Notes under the pieces: generated by a model
What the model was told of the DNA's origin: nothing
What the model saw: only the letters and a program-made list of their open reading frames with translations
Database searches by the model: none
Assembly: GCA_021848385.1 (NCBI GenBank)
Contig: JAJZUQ010000012.1
Span: 1-64,000 of the forward strand
DNA length: 64,000 bases
Direction: 5' to 3'
From: Deltaproteobacteria bacterium
GTDB taxonomy: Bacteria; Desulfobacterota; Desulfuromonadia; Geobacterales; Geobacteraceae
In this document: positions 52,852 through 62,182 of the stretch, one piece after another
Layout of the letters: every line of letters begins with the position of its first letter
Position numbering within the stretch: position 1 is the stretch's first letter
Made by a program: the position numbers and the translations under genes

Positions 52852-54033
52852 ATGATCCGAATCGTTACTTTTCTTATCATACTTGCCTGTCTTTTCGGTT
52901 CAGGTCCGCTCCATGCCGATGTCCGTGACGAGTTGAAGGGTGTTGCGAAGCAGATCAAGGAAAAAAAGCTTCTCCTGAATAAGACGAAAAAGGTAGAAAC
53001 CCGGGTCAGCACCGAATTGACCCAGATAGAGAAAAGTCTGCACGACAAAGAAAATAATCTTGTCGTCCTTGGACGTGACCTTAAGGGGGTTGAGACAGTT
53101 CTTGGCCAGACCCAGCGCGAGATAGAAGTGGCCAGGGAGGAAGCGGAACGCAAACGTGACCAGATCCGCAGGCGTCTGGTTGCTCTGTACAAGACCGGTG
53201 AGATGGGAAGTGCCCGGATGTTTTTCGGTGCGGAATCACTCCCCCAGATGGTCGAGGGGCAGCGCTACATGCAGGCGGTTCTTGAGCGTGACAAGAAGCT
53301 GTTTGCCGACTACAACCAGAAAATCGAACAATTGAGAATTCTCAAGGTACGTCTCGAAGGTGATGCCGCCCGCAAGGAGAAAATCAAGGCGTCCATTGAG
53401 GTAAAAAAGCAGGAGATCGAGGCGGAAAAGCAGAAGAAGGCCACCTATCTCAGCCAGGTTCGGCAAGACAAGAAGACTTACCAGACGTCGATAAAGGAAC
53501 TTCAGGCCAATGCCCGGCGGCTCCAGTCCATGGTGGAAAGGCTTGAAGCGCGTAGCAGAAAAAGCTATACTGCAAAAAGTAACAAGAAGGGAATTGGTGG
53601 CGGACCACCCCTCCCGCTCATACCGGACAAGGGATTCGGTGCCCAGAAGGGGCGGCTCAGCATGCCGGTCCATGGTGAAATCGTCGGACGGTATGGCAGA
53701 CACAAACATCCCGAATTCAATTCCTATACGGTCAGCAATGGTGTGTCAATCGCAGCACCGGCGGGGACTGACATCCATGCGGTGTTTGACGGCCAGGTCA
53801 TCTTTGCCGACTATTTCAAGGGGTATGGCAACATGGTGATCGTCGACCACGGTGGTGGTTTCTTCAGTCTCTATGCCCATACCGCCCGAATCATGAAAAG
53901 GGTGGGGGCGAATGTCACGCGCAACGAGGTTCTGGCGAGCGTGGGTGACGTGGATTCCTCACAGGGCCCAATGCTCTATTTCGAAATCCGTTACCAGGGC
54001 AAGCCTATCGACCCGACCCCCTGGATACGCTAG
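52852..54033 (+). CDS. EnvC-like murein hydrolase activator (coiled coil + M23)
   Basis: Coiled coil; IAAPAGTDIHAVFDGQVIFADYFKGYGNMVIVDHGGGFFSLYAHT. Confidence 0.93.
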   Translation: MIRIVTFLIILACLFGSGPLHADVRDELKGVAKQIKEKKLLLNKTKKVETRVSTELTQIEKSLHDKENNLVVLGRDLKGVETVLGQTQREIEVAREEAERKRDQIRRRLVALYKTGEMGSARMFFGAESLPQMVEGQRYMQAVLERDKKLFADYNQKIEQLRILKVRLEGDAARKEKIKASIEVKKQEIEAEKQKKATYLSQVRQDKKTYQTSIKELQANARRLQSMVERLEARSRKSYTAKSNKKGIGGGPPLPLIPDKGFGAQKGRLSMPVHGEIVGRYGRHKHPEFNSYTVSNGVSIAAPAGTDIHAVFDGQVIFADYFKGYGNMVIVDHGGGFFSLYAHTARIMKRVGANVTRNEVLASVGDVDSSQGPMLYFEIRYQGKPIDPTPWIR

Positions 54034-54133
54034 TTTTCGTCGGAAGGGTTCCTTTCCGAATCGAAATTGTTAGGTTCACATCCGCGGTTTCCGGAACGAA
54101 ACTACGCCAAGCATTACACGACTATTGGGAGGC

Positions 54134-55471
54134 ATGATGTCAGTTCGCAACAAAGGGAAAAAGATAACCCTACTGGTTGCCGCGGTAACCTTACTGGCGG
54201 TATTTGTCGGTATGGGTACCCAGCGCAGGTGTGCTGCACAGGGGGGGAACGATTACGAGTCTATTGAGCTCTTTACTGACGTGCTCGCCATCGTCAAGAA
54301 GAGTTACGTAGAAGAAGTGGACACGAAAAAACTCATCTACGGCGCGATCAACGGTATGCTCTCGTCCCTTGATCCCCATAGCTCCTTCATGCCACCCGAG
54401 ATGTACAAGGAGATGAAGATTGAGACCAAGGGTTCCTTTGGCGGTCTGGGGATCGAGATAACCATCAAGGACGGTATCCTGACGGTTATTTCACCCATTG
54501 AGGACACTCCTGCCTTCAAGGCCGGCATCAAGGCGGGCGACCAGATACTGAAGATCGACGACAAGTTTACCAAGGACTTGACCATCATGGATGCGGTCAA
54601 GCGGATGCGCGGTCCCAAGGGGTCCAAGGTTGTCCTGACCATCTTCCGCGAGGGACTGGACAAACCGAAGGAATTTTCGCTGGTCCGTGATGTAATCCAG
54701 GTGAAGAGCGTCAAGTTCAAGATGCTGGACGATGGTTTTGGCTATGTCCGGATCGCCCAGTTCCAGGAAAAGACCGACGACGATCTGTCCAAGGCCCTTG
54801 AAACCCTGCATAAGGAAAACGGCGGAAACCTCCGCGGCCTGGTTCTTGACCTGCGCAACGATCCCGGCGGGTTGCTTGATCAGGCGGTACGGGTCGCAGA
54901 GCACTTTGTCGATGAAGGACAGTTGATCGTCTACACCGAGGGACGCGAGAAGGAATCCAAGATGCGGTTCACCTCCCGGAAAGGGGACAAGGAGCCATCC
55001 TATCCGATAGTGGTCCTCATCAACAGCGGCAGCGCCAGCGCTTCGGAAATCGTGGCTGGTGCCCTCCAGGATCATAAACGGGCGGTTATCATGGGGACCC
55101 AGAGCTTCGGCAAGGGATCGGTCCAGACTATTATCCCGCTTTCCGATAATTCGGGGCTGCGTCTTACCACTGCCCGCTACTACACTCCCAGCGGTCGTTC
55201 TATCCAGGCCAAGGGAATAACCCCTGATATTACGGTGGAGCGGCTGGAACTTCCCTCGACTGAAAAGAAGGAAGGTGCACACCTGCGCGAGAAGGACCTT
55301 GAAAACCACTTTGAAACTGCTGACGGGAAGGAAACCCCCGCCGTGAAGAAGGAGGAGGGTAAGCTTCCTGCTTATAAGACGGATGAACAGATCAAAGGTG
55401 ATTACCAGGTTCTTCGCGCCCTGGACCTCCTGAAGGGATGGGAAATTTTCAAAAAGGTCAGTAAACCGTAG
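54134..55471 (+). CDS. S41-family C-terminal processing protease (PDZ)
   Basis: DPHSSFMPPEMYKEM; PDZ domain; LINSGSASASEIVAGALQDHKRAVIMGTQSFGKGSVQT. Confidence 0.95.
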   Translation: MMSVRNKGKKITLLVAAVTLLAVFVGMGTQRRCAAQGGNDYESIELFTDVLAIVKKSYVEEVDTKKLIYGAINGMLSSLDPHSSFMPPEMYKEMKIETKGSFGGLGIEITIKDGILTVISPIEDTPAFKAGIKAGDQILKIDDKFTKDLTIMDAVKRMRGPKGSKVVLTIFREGLDKPKEFSLVRDVIQVKSVKFKMLDDGFGYVRIAQFQEKTDDDLSKALETLHKENGGNLRGLVLDLRNDPGGLLDQAVRVAEHFVDEGQLIVYTEGREKESKMRFTSRKGDKEPSYPIVVLINSGSASASEIVAGALQDHKRAVIMGTQSFGKGSVQTIIPLSDNSGLRLTTARYYTPSGRSIQAKGITPDITVERLELPSTEKKEGAHLREKDLENHFETADGKETPAVKKEEGKLPAYKTDEQIKGDYQVLRALDLLKGWEIFKKVSKP

Positions 55472-55642
55472 CAGATTGCAGACACGTCATTCATTGTGGG
55501 CACCAGTACGGCAACGGGAGAGTAATAAAAAAACTCTTCCGTTGCCTTTGTCGTGCCGATGTCGTTGGAGGCAACGGTTTAACTTTACTGAATCCACACT
55601 TGTAGTATACAGAGACGGTCGTCAACCAACAGAGGCCCAGAC

Positions 55643-56284
55643 GTGACCAGCGTGAGAAGAGCTAAAAGCGACAGTAAGGCAGGTGAATCCGCAAAGCTCG
55701 ATGTACGTGCTTTTGGCGGGTTGTCCATCTACTACAAGGGCGCTCCCATAACCATTATCTGGGAAAGTCAGAAGGCGCGCCTCCTGTTCTGCTATCTGCT
55801 GGTTACCTACGATCAATGGGTCCACCGCGACAAGCTTATCGAAGTCCTCTGGCCCGGCTGCGACATCAAGGCCGGCGCAAACAACTTCAAGACCACCGTC
55901 AGTCGTCTCAGGAAGTCCTTCAGCGGTCCCCAAACCATCAACCCCGTTATTACCCAGGGGGAGGCGGTGCGGATCGACGTCAATGCCATTTCACTCGATG
56001 CGAGCCAGTTCCGTTATCATGCCACAAATGGCATCAAGTTCCAGGCACGGGGAGACTACAAATCCGCCCGTGACTTCCTTGAGGTTGCCCAGGATCTGTA
56101 CACTGCCGATTTCCTTCCCGAAGAACCGTTCAACCCTTTTCTCACCGCGTCTCGGAATGAATTGCATCTCCTTTACGCGTCGGTTCTCTCCTCCCTTGAA
56201 AAGGTGTACCAGCATGAACAGAATTCCGATGCCATGGAAGCGCTTCTTGCGCTCAAACGTTCAATGATGCCACACCAGCTCTGA
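55643..56284 (+). CDS. SARP/BTAD-like winged-helix transcriptional regulator
   Basis: VRAFGGLSIYYKGAPITIIWESQKARLLFCYLLVTYDQWVHRDKLIEVLWPGCDIKAGANNFKTTVSRLRKSF. Confidence 0.82.
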   Translation: MTSVRRAKSDSKAGESAKLDVRAFGGLSIYYKGAPITIIWESQKARLLFCYLLVTYDQWVHRDKLIEVLWPGCDIKAGANNFKTTVSRLRKSFSGPQTINPVITQGEAVRIDVNAISLDASQFRYHATNGIKFQARGDYKSARDFLEVAQDLYTADFLPEEPFNPFLTASRNELHLLYASVLSSLEKVYQHEQNSDAMEALLALKRSMMPHQL

Positions 56285-56458
56285 CATCTTTTCTTTGCTA
56301 CACGTCACGTAACAGTGATTACACACCTTTTAGCCCCGGCTGGCCGCAATGGCAGGCCGGGTCTGCTTATTCCCGCTACAAAATATTTCTCTTTACCTCT
56401 GTTGCAAAATAATTCTAAACTTACAGAGATGTAATAAAAAAGTGTGGAGGATACCGAT

Positions 56459-56941
56459 ATGAGGTTGCGGAATATCTTAGGGGTGCTGGCGATTGGTGCG
56501 GTCTTCGGTATTGCTGGGTGTGGTGGCGGGGGAGGAGGGGGAACTACGACTCCAGCAACAAAAGCTGTGGTAACTATTGCCATCAACAAGTCGATAAGCA
56601 AACTTGACTCGTTAAAACTCAAAGTTACCAATACTGATGGTGCTACTTTTACCAATGCTGTTACGTTAAATGAAGCCTTGGCATCAAATGCTTTCATGGA
56701 AGCGGGTATCGCAATCGGTGATCCTTCAAATCTAGTATCAGTTGGTTTGGCAAGCGCTAACGGTTTCGATGTCGCTGCAAACAGCCCTATTGTGCAGTTG
56801 AATTATACGGTTTCTTCCGGTGCCCCGACTTTTACCGTCAGTTCAGTTCCTAGTTCTTCAACGTTCAATATAGTAACGCAACAATCAGAACAGATAATTC
56901 TCAACCCAGCTGACTTTGTGGTTAAGGTAACCTACCAGTGA
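56459..56941 (+). CDS. Gly-rich-linker lipoprotein, beta-rich (possible cohesin-like fold)
   Basis: Lipobox IAGC followed by GGGGGGG; beta-rich C-terminus. Confidence 0.65.
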   Translation: MRLRNILGVLAIGAVFGIAGCGGGGGGGTTTPATKAVVTIAINKSISKLDSLKLKVTNTDGATFTNAVTLNEALASNAFMEAGIAIGDPSNLVSVGLASANGFDVAANSPIVQLNYTVSSGAPTFTVSSVPSSSTFNIVTQQSEQIILNPADFVVKVTYQ

Positions 56942-56968
56942 TCGTCTGAACGTCCTACAACTTGGAAG

Positions 56969-56991
56969 AGGCCGGGTAGTGGCCCGGCCTT
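56969..56991 (+). terminator. Rho-independent-type hairpin
   Basis: aggccgggtagtggcccggcctt. Confidence 0.75.
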
Positions 56992-57151
56992 GTTGTCTGA
57001 GGAGCGTCCTTCCTCCTCATCTCTGTAGGCCAAAGGCTATACGGCAGTGCCATCTCCTTCGAGTCCGTCCTGATTGACTGCATGGGGAGTGGGTGCTGTC
57101 GACCCTCGCCTGGGACGGTAGAGCTTTTTGGTGTGTCTGGTAAAAAAAGTG

Positions 57152-57180
57152 TTGACTCACGAAATCGGTTTTGTTATAAA
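57152..57180 (+). promoter_or_regulatory. Sigma70-type promoter for tRNA-Gly
   Basis: TTGACT - 17 nt - TATAAA, 14 nt before tRNA. Confidence 0.8.
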
Positions 57181-57194
57181 AAGAGGCTCGTTGA

Positions 57195-57269
57195 GCGGGA
57201 ATAACTCAGTGGTAGAGTGCGACCTTGCCAAGGTCGAAGTCGCGGGTTCGAATCCCGTTTCCCGCTCCA
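57195..57269 (+). tRNA. tRNA-Gly (GCC), apparent integration site
   Basis: GACC-TTGCCAA-GGTC anticodon arm; CCA encoded. Confidence 0.95.
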
Positions 57270-57281
57270 GTAAAAACCCAA

Positions 57282-58718
57282 CTACTTCGTGTAGTTATCC
57301 GCAAAAAGCCGTTGTTTGTCGCCGAAATTGTCGCTGAAAATTTCGGTGGGAACAACGGCTATTTTTTTGCCGGCCTGCTCCGCCGGTTCGGAGTCGGCCA
57401 ACGGTCCCGCCGCCAGGAACGCCTGGAATTCCCCTTCGAGTAGGTAATCCCGCCCCATGTAGTCGAGAATCAGCTCCCGTTCTTCATACAGCCCGTCCCG
57501 GTATTTGCCGTACTGGCGGTAGATCATCCCCTTGTCAGCATGGCCGGTGAGGCCAGTGAGCCGTTCGTGGTCGACCTTGAGAAGCATTGACCAGGCTATC
57601 CCCGTGTGCCGGGTGGAATAGCCGACGCGGTGGTCAAGACCGGCCGCTTTGACGGCGGGTCCCCAGACGTACTTGTAGTACTCGGCGTAGCTGAAGGGGC
57701 TGCCGTCGGCCATGGTGAAGACAAACGCGCACTCGTCACTTGACTGGCGCAACGCGGCATCGAGAACCTGCCGCAGCTTTGCCGTAATGGGGTAGTTGCG
57801 CTTGCGCATTGTCGTCTTCAGGTAGGGCGAAATTGTTCCATCTTTGTGCCGTTTGAGTTGGATACGAACCTTGTCGGTACCAACTGCCTGCTTTGTTAGT
57901 GCTTCTATCTCCGAGCCGATCGCCATTGTCAGGAGCATGAACTCGGTGACCGGTCCGTAGAAGGGCTCGATATGGGCAAGAAGCATCTGCCATTCAGAGG
58001 GAAGAAATGCCTTGCGGGGCTCGGCGTCGCCGTCCTCGCTCAGCAACTCGGTGAGGGGCGTCTGTTTGGCTTGGCGAATCTGGTTGACTTGTTCCAGTTC
58101 GGTGATGTACTGGCTCACCGAGACGAACGGGTCGTCAAGCTGCCACCCCCAGCGGGAATTGGCCGAATTCCAGATCCGTTTTAAGACGGTCAAGACGTGT
58201 CTCTTGCGCTTGACCGAGACCGGCTGACCTTTCCGGGCCCCCCGCAGGATATCAAGGCTGCCGAAAAAACGCTCCACCTCGATGGTGTTGAGCTGGGCGA
58301 AGTGGAGTCCACCAAGCCCGGCCAGGATCCGCTTGATGGCGCTCTCATAGTCCGGAGTCTTGGTCAGCTCCTTAAAGTTGTCCAGCCACTCTTCGAGCCA
58401 TTCGGCGACATATTCCCTAATTGTCACCTCATCGGCGCGGGGCCGGTACTGCTGTCCCTCGAGTCGGGAGAAATACTTTTTCTTTTCCGGATCGGCATTT
58501 TTGAAAACCTCGGCGAAGCGGAACGTTCCTTCTTGGATGTGCGAGTAGATTCCGTCGAGCATTTTTCGGATGCCGGCGCGGTGGTGCGGATTGTCCTCCA
58601 GTCCGGTTGAGAATGTGTATCTGGTCTTGTAATAAGTGATACTGACCCGCAGCCCTTCGTACTGATTTCGTGCCGGCAAAATCGAGCCAAACGGTCGTTT
58701 GTTACGCCTGTACATCAT
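57282..58718 (-). CDS. Tyrosine-recombinase integrase
   Basis: C-terminal YSTRHTGIAWSML...LTGHADKGMIYRQYGKY; ends 13 bp from tRNA-Gly. Confidence 0.88.
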   Translation of the reverse strand: MMYRRNKRPFGSILPARNQYEGLRVSITYYKTRYTFSTGLEDNPHHRAGIRKMLDGIYSHIQEGTFRFAEVFKNADPEKKKYFSRLEGQQYRPRADEVTIREYVAEWLEEWLDNFKELTKTPDYESAIKRILAGLGGLHFAQLNTIEVERFFGSLDILRGARKGQPVSVKRKRHVLTVLKRIWNSANSRWGWQLDDPFVSVSQYITELEQVNQIRQAKQTPLTELLSEDGDAEPRKAFLPSEWQMLLAHIEPFYGPVTEFMLLTMAIGSEIEALTKQAVGTDKVRIQLKRHKDGTISPYLKTTMRKRNYPITAKLRQVLDAALRQSSDECAFVFTMADGSPFSYAEYYKYVWGPAVKAAGLDHRVGYSTRHTGIAWSMLLKVDHERLTGLTGHADKGMIYRQYGKYRDGLYEERELILDYMGRDYLLEGEFQAFLAAGPLADSEPAEQAGKKIAVVPTEIFSDNFGDKQRLFADNYTK

Positions 58719-58736
58719 GCTAGCTCCTTATCATGA

Positions 58737-58781
58737 CGCTATCCTCCTTTCCGACCGGTTACAGTCGGTTGGAGGATAGCG
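58737..58781 (-). promoter_or_regulatory. Long hairpin between Xis-like gene and integrase
   Basis: CGCTATCCTCC ... GGAGGATAGCG, 11-bp perfect arms with inner CCGAC/GTCGG. Confidence 0.7.
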
Positions 58782-58792
58782 CTAACAAAAAA

Positions 58793-59206
58793 TCATCGCA
58801 AGAATTTGTTCAGGTAGTCGGGGTCGAACGGAGTTGGCCTCGAATGCCTCGGCGCATTCCGGTCGATAGTGGTGGGCCGGCCGGCTGGCCGGGGCTTGAC
58901 GGTGGTGCCGGCGTTCAGTCTGGGCTTTCTTGCCGCTGCCGTCGCCGCCTGCTTTTCGGTGCTGCCCTGCGAATCCCCCGGGCCCGGTTCTGATGCCGGG
59001 CCACGCTCGAGTTCGTCGTCATGCTGGCAGTCAGCCATAATTCTTTGGAGCGACTCCGTGCTCCAGGGTATGCGAACCACTTTGGCGATGGCGAGGTAGT
59101 GCCTACCACGCTGCAGCCGTCGCGTTTTGATCCAGTTCCATACCGTAGTTTCGCTGATTTGCATCCGTTCCGCAAACTGCTCAACGGTCAGCATTTCATT
59201 CTGCAT
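58793..59206 (-). CDS. Excisionase-like HTH DNA-binding protein
   Basis: MQNEMLTVEQFAERMQISETTVWNWIKTRRLQRGRHYLAIAKVVRIPW; basic C-terminal tail. Confidence 0.75.
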   Translation of the reverse strand: MQNEMLTVEQFAERMQISETTVWNWIKTRRLQRGRHYLAIAKVVRIPWSTESLQRIMADCQHDDELERGPASEPGPGDSQGSTEKQAATAAARKPRLNAGTTVKPRPAGRPTTIDRNAPRHSRPTPFDPDYLNKFLR

Positions 59207-59351
59207 CGCGGCTCCCCATTCCTTTGAGATGGATGCCCCCCTTGAGCAGACAGGCGCGTTCGCGCACATTTGCCAAGCTCGAGCCATCGTTAATGCTCAT
59301 TCATGCGACGTTCTGGTCCATGCCGGCAGTTCCTCCCGCGAAAGATACGAG

Positions 59352-59373
59352 ATGGAGGCAGCTTAGCCTCCAT
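59352..59373 (-). terminator. Terminator-like hairpin downstream of KfrA-like gene
   Basis: ATGGAGGC-agctta-GCCTCCAT. Confidence 0.45.
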
Positions 59374-59411
59374 CACACAGGCACAGGTGCGTGACAATGC
59401 GCTGAATAGCG

Positions 59412-60119
59412 CTACGCGGCGGGCTTGAACCCCTCGAGCACCCCCACTCTGGTTTCGAGCTCCACGATGGTCGCTTCCTGATCCAGGACGACCAACTGGA
59501 GCGTTTCGATCTCCTTCTGTGCGGCGAGCAGTTCAGCCCGGGCGTCCTCGACCTGAAGCAGCTTGTCGTTGACCGAGTCGCGGTACAATTCGAGGTGGCG
59601 GCGGGTGTCGGCCTTGATCGCCTCCAGCGTCGCATCGCTGACGGTGATGGTCTGGTCGATTTTGTCGGCCTCCAGCTCTTCGAGCTGCCGCATCAACTTG
59701 GTGAGGGTCGAGTAGGATCCGCCGAGATACTTGATAATGTTCCTCTGCGTAGGTGGCAGCCCCCTCTGCGCCAGATCAGCCTTGACGGTCTTGATCCGCT
59801 CTATCGAGAGCATCGACCGACTCAACTTCGGCGATTTCTCCGCGTCGGCCGGATTATCTGCAGTGGGAGACAAGTTTGCATCGCCTTCCAGATGGGCCTG
59901 CTTCTGGGTACCAACAGCAGACTCGTTAGGACCGGAAGAGGTTTCGTCGTCGTTGGTATCCGACGCAACCGTCTCATTCTGAACGGCTGTCGGCTTCTCG
60001 CTCTCGACTGCGCTTTCGGTTGTGCCGTCGGAGGACTCGATGGGGGAGGGGGAAGCCGCCAATTCTTCGGCGGCGAATAAATTCTCGGATACCTGGTCGA
60101 TAGTTTTCTTCTTTGCCAT
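59412..60119 (-). CDS. KfrA-like DNA-binding coiled-coil protein
   Basis: IERIKTVKADLAQRGLPPTQRNIIKYLGGSYSTLTKLMRQLEE followed by coiled coil. Confidence 0.7.
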   Translation of the reverse strand: MAKKKTIDQVSENLFAAEELAASPSPIESSDGTTESAVESEKPTAVQNETVASDTNDDETSSGPNESAVGTQKQAHLEGDANLSPTADNPADAEKSPKLSRSMLSIERIKTVKADLAQRGLPPTQRNIIKYLGGSYSTLTKLMRQLEELEADKIDQTITVSDATLEAIKADTRRHLELYRDSVNDKLLQVEDARAELLAAQKEIETLQLVVLDQEATIVELETRVGVLEGFKPAA

Positions 60120-60291
60120 GTTATCCTCTCCTTTTCTTGCCAGCATCAACCTACGCTGGGTTGGGGCCAATGATCACAGCCTCCCTTGCCAAGTTTTGGT
60201 GAAATTTAAGTTGTCATTCATCCCTCCTTTCTATGCTGTTGCCGCCAGTGGTGGTTTGATTGTTCTAACCACTGGTCGTCGAGTTTTCAGA

Positions 60292-60309
60292 ACTTCGGCC
60301 GGCCGAAGT
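60292..60309. promoter_or_regulatory. 18-bp perfect palindrome (candidate operator)
   Basis: ACTTCGGCCGGCCGAAGT. Confidence 0.65.
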
Positions 60310-60326
60310 GGTTTGGGCAAAAAAAA

Positions 60327-61286
60327 TTACTTGATGCTCATTGCCAACAGTACGCGAGCCAAATCGAGTACGTGGCCGCCTAGCTCTTGGGATTGAGATG
60401 CCTTCCGCAGCACGATGATCTCCTCACCTTTTACCTGAACGACGCCGACATAAGAAGGAATAGCGTTTAATTCGCTTGACGGTGAGGATACGACGACCCA
60501 TATCCGGTCAAAATACGGGGCCATGGCCTCTATCTCAGGTAGCATACGCTCGCTTCTTACAACGGTCTTGATTGCAAGTCCGTGGATTTCCAGGGCTCCA
60601 CCTGTGCGTTTAATGACCAACAGAGCTTCTGGAACTGATTCGCCAGGGAACTGGTGTCGGGTCAATCGCATGATCTTGTACAGTGCGATGTTTTCCATGG
60701 CCAGCCAGTTGCTACGTTTGTTCAGCGCATTCAATGCTTCGGCTTGGAAGACTTTGGCAGGCTGTCTCTTCATTGCGTTATCGAAGCTTATCCGACCCCT
60801 GCTCTGGGGATTGTCTTTGACAACATCTCGATAGGCGGTCCAGATGTACCGAAGCTCGGCTCTCTTGATCGTTCCCTCGAAGATTCGTTGGGCAAGCGAT
60901 CGGACCTTATCTTCCGACGCGGCTAATTCTATCCGCCGCAGCAGGTCGAAAGATTCTGGGCTGATATGGTCAGCAAGCTCTTCCAGGGGAGGAGCCTCCA
61001 TCCCCCAAGAAATAAGCTTTGGCCTGAGATACTCATCATAGGTTCGCGCCGCACGGTGGTAACTCCAGACCATGGTTGGACCGAGACTGAAAGTAAAATG
61101 GGATCTCCCGATTACCCAGTCGGTGAAGGATTTGGCGCCCTCCTTGCTCCAGTATTCATTTTGCTCGATCAGTACGAGCAGCCTGCCGATTTCGAACGGA
61201 GAGCGGCGACTACCTGACCGAATGGCCTGGAGTTCATCTTTGATGAAGTTGTTTTGGTTGCCGGTGCTGTTCATGATATATATCAT
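60327..61286 (-). CDS. Hypothetical accessory protein
   Basis: 319-aa ORF, start at 61286 or 61274; no family assigned with confidence. Confidence 0.7.
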   Translation of the reverse strand: MIYIMNSTGNQNNFIKDELQAIRSGSRRSPFEIGRLLVLIEQNEYWSKEGAKSFTDWVIGRSHFTFSLGPTMVWSYHRAARTYDEYLRPKLISWGMEAPPLEELADHISPESFDLLRRIELAASEDKVRSLAQRIFEGTIKRAELRYIWTAYRDVVKDNPQSRGRISFDNAMKRQPAKVFQAEALNALNKRSNWLAMENIALYKIMRLTRHQFPGESVPEALLVIKRTGGALEIHGLAIKTVVRSERMLPEIEAMAPYFDRIWVVVSSPSSELNAIPSYVGVVQVKGEEIIVLRKASQSQELGGHVLDLARVLLAMSIK

Positions 61287-61290
61287 ACAA

Positions 61291-61304
61291 CGGCCGGCCG
61301 AAGT
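61291..61304. promoter_or_regulatory. Second copy of CGGCCGGCCGAAGT motif
   Basis: 14/14 identical to 60296-60309. Confidence 0.65.
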
Positions 61305-61522
61305 AGGTCAAGCATTTTTTTCGAGGAGTAGGATTTTTTTTGCTTAAGGCGTGTCTATCCTTGCTATAGAGTCGACTTTGCTGTATAGGGTGCGAGAAAT
61401 GCGCTGCATTCGAAGGTCTTAAGGACGCATGAGATAGACCTGGCTTGTTAACAAGTGTAGCGTGTAGCACGAGCGCTACAGCTACAGTCAAGAGTGCGGT
61501 AATAGATGCAAAAATTTTATGC

Positions 61523-61551
61523 TTGACATTCTCATTAAATAATGCTAAATA
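61523..61551 (+). promoter_or_regulatory. Sigma70-like promoter in ORF-poor region
   Basis: TTGACA - 17 nt - TAAATA. Confidence 0.55.
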
Positions 61552-62102
61552 GACATCATTCTTTCCCAAACCGGGACATTGTTGACGTATTTCCACGGTT
61601 AACAGCCGCCTCACCACAACAGGCAGTATGCCTGTCCCACGAGCTCATTCCTCGCAGAAATCCTTGCTGCCGATTGCAGCACCTTAACATGGACAGTTGG
61701 ACTTCAACATGGAATGCCCTTGGCGGATGCTTGCGTCGCCCGGCAACACTTGTTGGTGATCCTGTTTGTTCCGAATTTGCACGGATATTGTCTTTGCTTT
61801 ACCCCCCGTGAGTCGAAACAATTTGCATGTGTGAGCGGAGACTGTTTCGCTTGGCTACTGCGTCGCCTACTTGAGCGTCAGACACAAAGCTCATCCAGAA
61901 ACAACAGTGGATTGCAGGAGGAAATGCCTGCATGGACAATTGAAGTTTCGCCTATTGCGATACGTGAATAATCGAAATACTGCGTAGAACCACCCCCCTT
62001 GTAAAATTCTGCAAAAATCCGAGCCAACTCTACCTAAGCAGCGAGCAAAGCAGCCCGTAATCGGGATGCGAAGCGAACGGGCGAGCTCCGCCTGAAAGCG
62101 AA

Positions 62103-62137
62103 GCGTCTCTGCCGAATTTTATTTTCGGCAGAGACGC
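62103..62137 (+). terminator. Strong hairpin in ORF-poor region
   Basis: GCGTCTCTGCCGAA-tttta tt-TTCGGCAGAGACGC, 14-bp perfect stem; no long T-run after it. Confidence 0.6.
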
Positions 62138-62182
62138 CGTGTAACTTACTGAAATCATTGAATAATTTCCACTGATGTCAAA

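Noticed and set aside
61542-61971. Overlapping small plus-strand ORFs (61542..61811, 61714..61971)
   Set aside because: Low-complexity composition, no clear RBS or domain; region treated as ORF-poor
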